Below are positions 63,148-64,000 of a DNA stretch of 64,000 nt, piece after piece (the first letter of the stretch is position 1; each line of letters opens with the position of its first letter). The DNA is from Glaciihabitans sp. dw_435. GTDB taxonomy: Bacteria; Actinomycetota; Actinomycetes; Actinomycetales; Microbacteriaceae. Made by a program: the position numbers and the translations under genes. Location of the stretch: contig NZ_JAAVUZ010000006.1 in NCBI RefSeq assembly GCF_018449675.1, positions 124,001 through 188,000 on the forward strand, read 5' to 3'. The notes under the pieces are model-generated. The model ran no database searches, had not been told where the DNA came from, and saw only the letters and a program-made list of their open reading frames with translations.

Positions 63148-63511
63148 TCCCGGAAGGGCGAGTGGGGCCAGAGGTGCCCGGGTGTTCGCTAGATGCGGAG
63201 GTTCGGGTCATCCGCTGTCCCAGGATCCGAATCTGGGCGCAATCGGACCGAATCTCCTTATCTGGAGAAGTGGGGGCGGCGATCTGGGGTGAGCCGTCGG
63301 AGGGTTTCGGGCTGTTGGCCTCTCGCCGGGCTTCGCCAGATCAGGAGTTTCGTGCGGGCCACGGTCTGCGCGTCCTTATCTGGGCGCGAAATGACAAGAA
63401 TTCCGAATCTAGGGAAAGGGCGACGTGGCGTCGCTGGAGTGACGGGGCGGCGGTGCGGAGACGGGGCGGCGGTGGGGTGACGAGGCGCGGTGGAGTGACG
63501 TGGCGACGCGG

Positions 63512-63547
63512 GCACGCGAGCAGCCGGATGCACGCGAGCGGCCGGAT
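63512..63547. repeat. 18-bp tandem duplication before the xylB stop
   Basis: GCACGCGAGCAGCCGGAT followed by GCACGCGAGCGGCCGGAT, one difference. It is just downstream of the xylB stop on the minus strand. Confidence 0.85.
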
Positions 63548-63557
63548 GCCGGGGCGG

Positions 63558-64000
63558 CTACGAGGCCGCGCGGGCCGCGTACTGCTGGCGGATGACCGGA
63601 CGGTAGTCGACCGCGGGTGCGGCGACCTCGGCGATCGTCCACGTGGGGCGCGAACCCGTGACGGCCCAGGCGGCCTGGACGGCGGCTCCGGCAGCAACGT
63701 ACTCGCCGGGCTCGGGCACCACGACCGGCACCTCGAAGACCTGCGCCGCGATCGCACTGACCGCCGAGTTCTGCGCGGCACCTCCGATGAGCAGCAGGCG
63801 GGTTGCCTCCACGCCCTGGGCGCGGACGGCGTCGAGTCCATCGGCGAGTCCACAGAGCAGCCCCTCGATCGCGGCCCGGGCGAGGTTCGGGCGGGTCGTC
63901 GACAGCAGGGTCATTCCGAAGAGGGTCGCGGTAGCGTCCGGGAGGTTCGGCGTGCGTTCCCCCTCGAAGTACGGCTGCAACACGGCTCCGTCGGACCCGG
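63558..64000 (-). CDS. xylB: Xylulokinase, C-terminal part (start beyond window edge)
   Basis: The last ~147 residues of an FGGY kinase, entering from the right edge. It has LQPYFEGERTPNLPDATATLFGMTL, which is the xylulokinase signature, LARAAIEGLLCGLADGLDAVR and LLIGGAAQNSAVSAIAAQVF. It phosphorylates D-xylulose. The N-terminus with the sugar site is outside the window. It is convergent with the lacI-type gene at 61806 and suggests xylose genes continue to the right. Confidence 0.9.
   Translation of the reverse strand, partial: GSDGAVLQPYFEGERTPNLPDATATLFGMTLLSTTRPNLARAAIEGLLCGLADGLDAVRAQGVEATRLLLIGGAAQNSAVSAIAAQVFEVPVVVPEPGEYVAAGAAVQAAWAVTGSRPTWTIAEVAAPAVDYRPVIRQQYAARAAS

Larger units (their letters stand above)
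62829..63557. other. Repeat-rich intergenic region between lacI-type gene and xylB
   Basis: No convincing gene; a possible 89-codon frame at 62923 has skewed composition and no ribosome site. Contents: GGTAGCC tandem array (62835-62890), an imperfect 21-bp-arm hairpin (63071-63091 against 63127-63147), repeated CCGAATCT and CCTTATCTGG words (63220-63415), and an 18-bp tandem pair (63512-63547). Confidence 0.7.

Noticed and set aside
62923-63192. 89-codon open frame after the GGTAGCC array
   Set aside because: No ribosome site, skewed composition, overlaps a hairpin, and no recognisable motif.

Overview
The window is a GC-rich actinobacterial chromosome segment, most likely from Microbacteriaceae or a close relative. 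The evidence is strong G/C third-position codon use, frequent GTG starts, an actinobacterial-type NusG with a long acidic N-terminus, PspC-containing histidine kinases, DUF559 and DUF3105 proteins, and several genes that look leaderless. I see no transposase, phage, plasmid or CRISPR sequence. The genus assignment is inference.

Layout. 1-5.2 kb: truncated PspC protein divergent from a PspC-fused sensor kinase/LuxR regulator pair; a DUF559 (Vsr-like fold) protein bracketed by two related hairpins; aspartate aminotransferase. 5.5-8.5 kb: tRNA-Trp, secE, nusG, rplK, rplA. 8.5-16.5 kb: accessory genes (GNAT, quinone-oxidoreductase-like MDR, two membrane proteins, YqaJ-type nuclease, OmpR/HAMP two-component system, epimerase). 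16.5-17.9 kb: rplJ-rplL behind an L10-type leader with an internal terminator. 18.5-27 kb: two CUT1 sugar ABC systems, neither with its own ATPase. 27-41.3 kb: ABC exporter, DUF305/DUF3105 pair, cystathionine beta-synthase and gamma-synthase, CaCA exchanger, SMP-30 lactonase, a GT2-GtrA fusion with a GT39 enzyme, and an unusual cyclase-family protein.

41.3-64 kb is a pentose/furanose utilisation region. It holds a ROK regulator, a ChvE/GguAB-type CUT2 importer, a LacI regulator, araB-araD-araA followed by a second, paralogous ChvE/GguAB importer, a four-gene YtfQRT-YjfF-type importer, another LacI regulator, and the end of a xylulokinase gene. The arabinose genes convert L-arabinose to D-xylulose 5-phosphate. 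Operator-like palindromes link the regulators to their likely targets: TGTGACCGTACACA upstream of lacI and three related sites at the araB promoter; paired GTTAAC sites 31-33 bp apart at the ROK gene and at the first CUT2 operon.

The most unusual signals lie between genes. Several families of long intergenic hairpins recur as related copies: the pair around the DUF559 gene, a triple tandem array before araB, a ~90-bp palindromic element in two opposite orientations, and a GCTGAAAACGG hairpin in two copies. There are also a GGTAGCC x7 tandem repeat and a strong excess of the 9-mer GGATGACCC. The hairpin-bracketed DUF559 nuclease is the best candidate for an undescribed system, but its function is inference.
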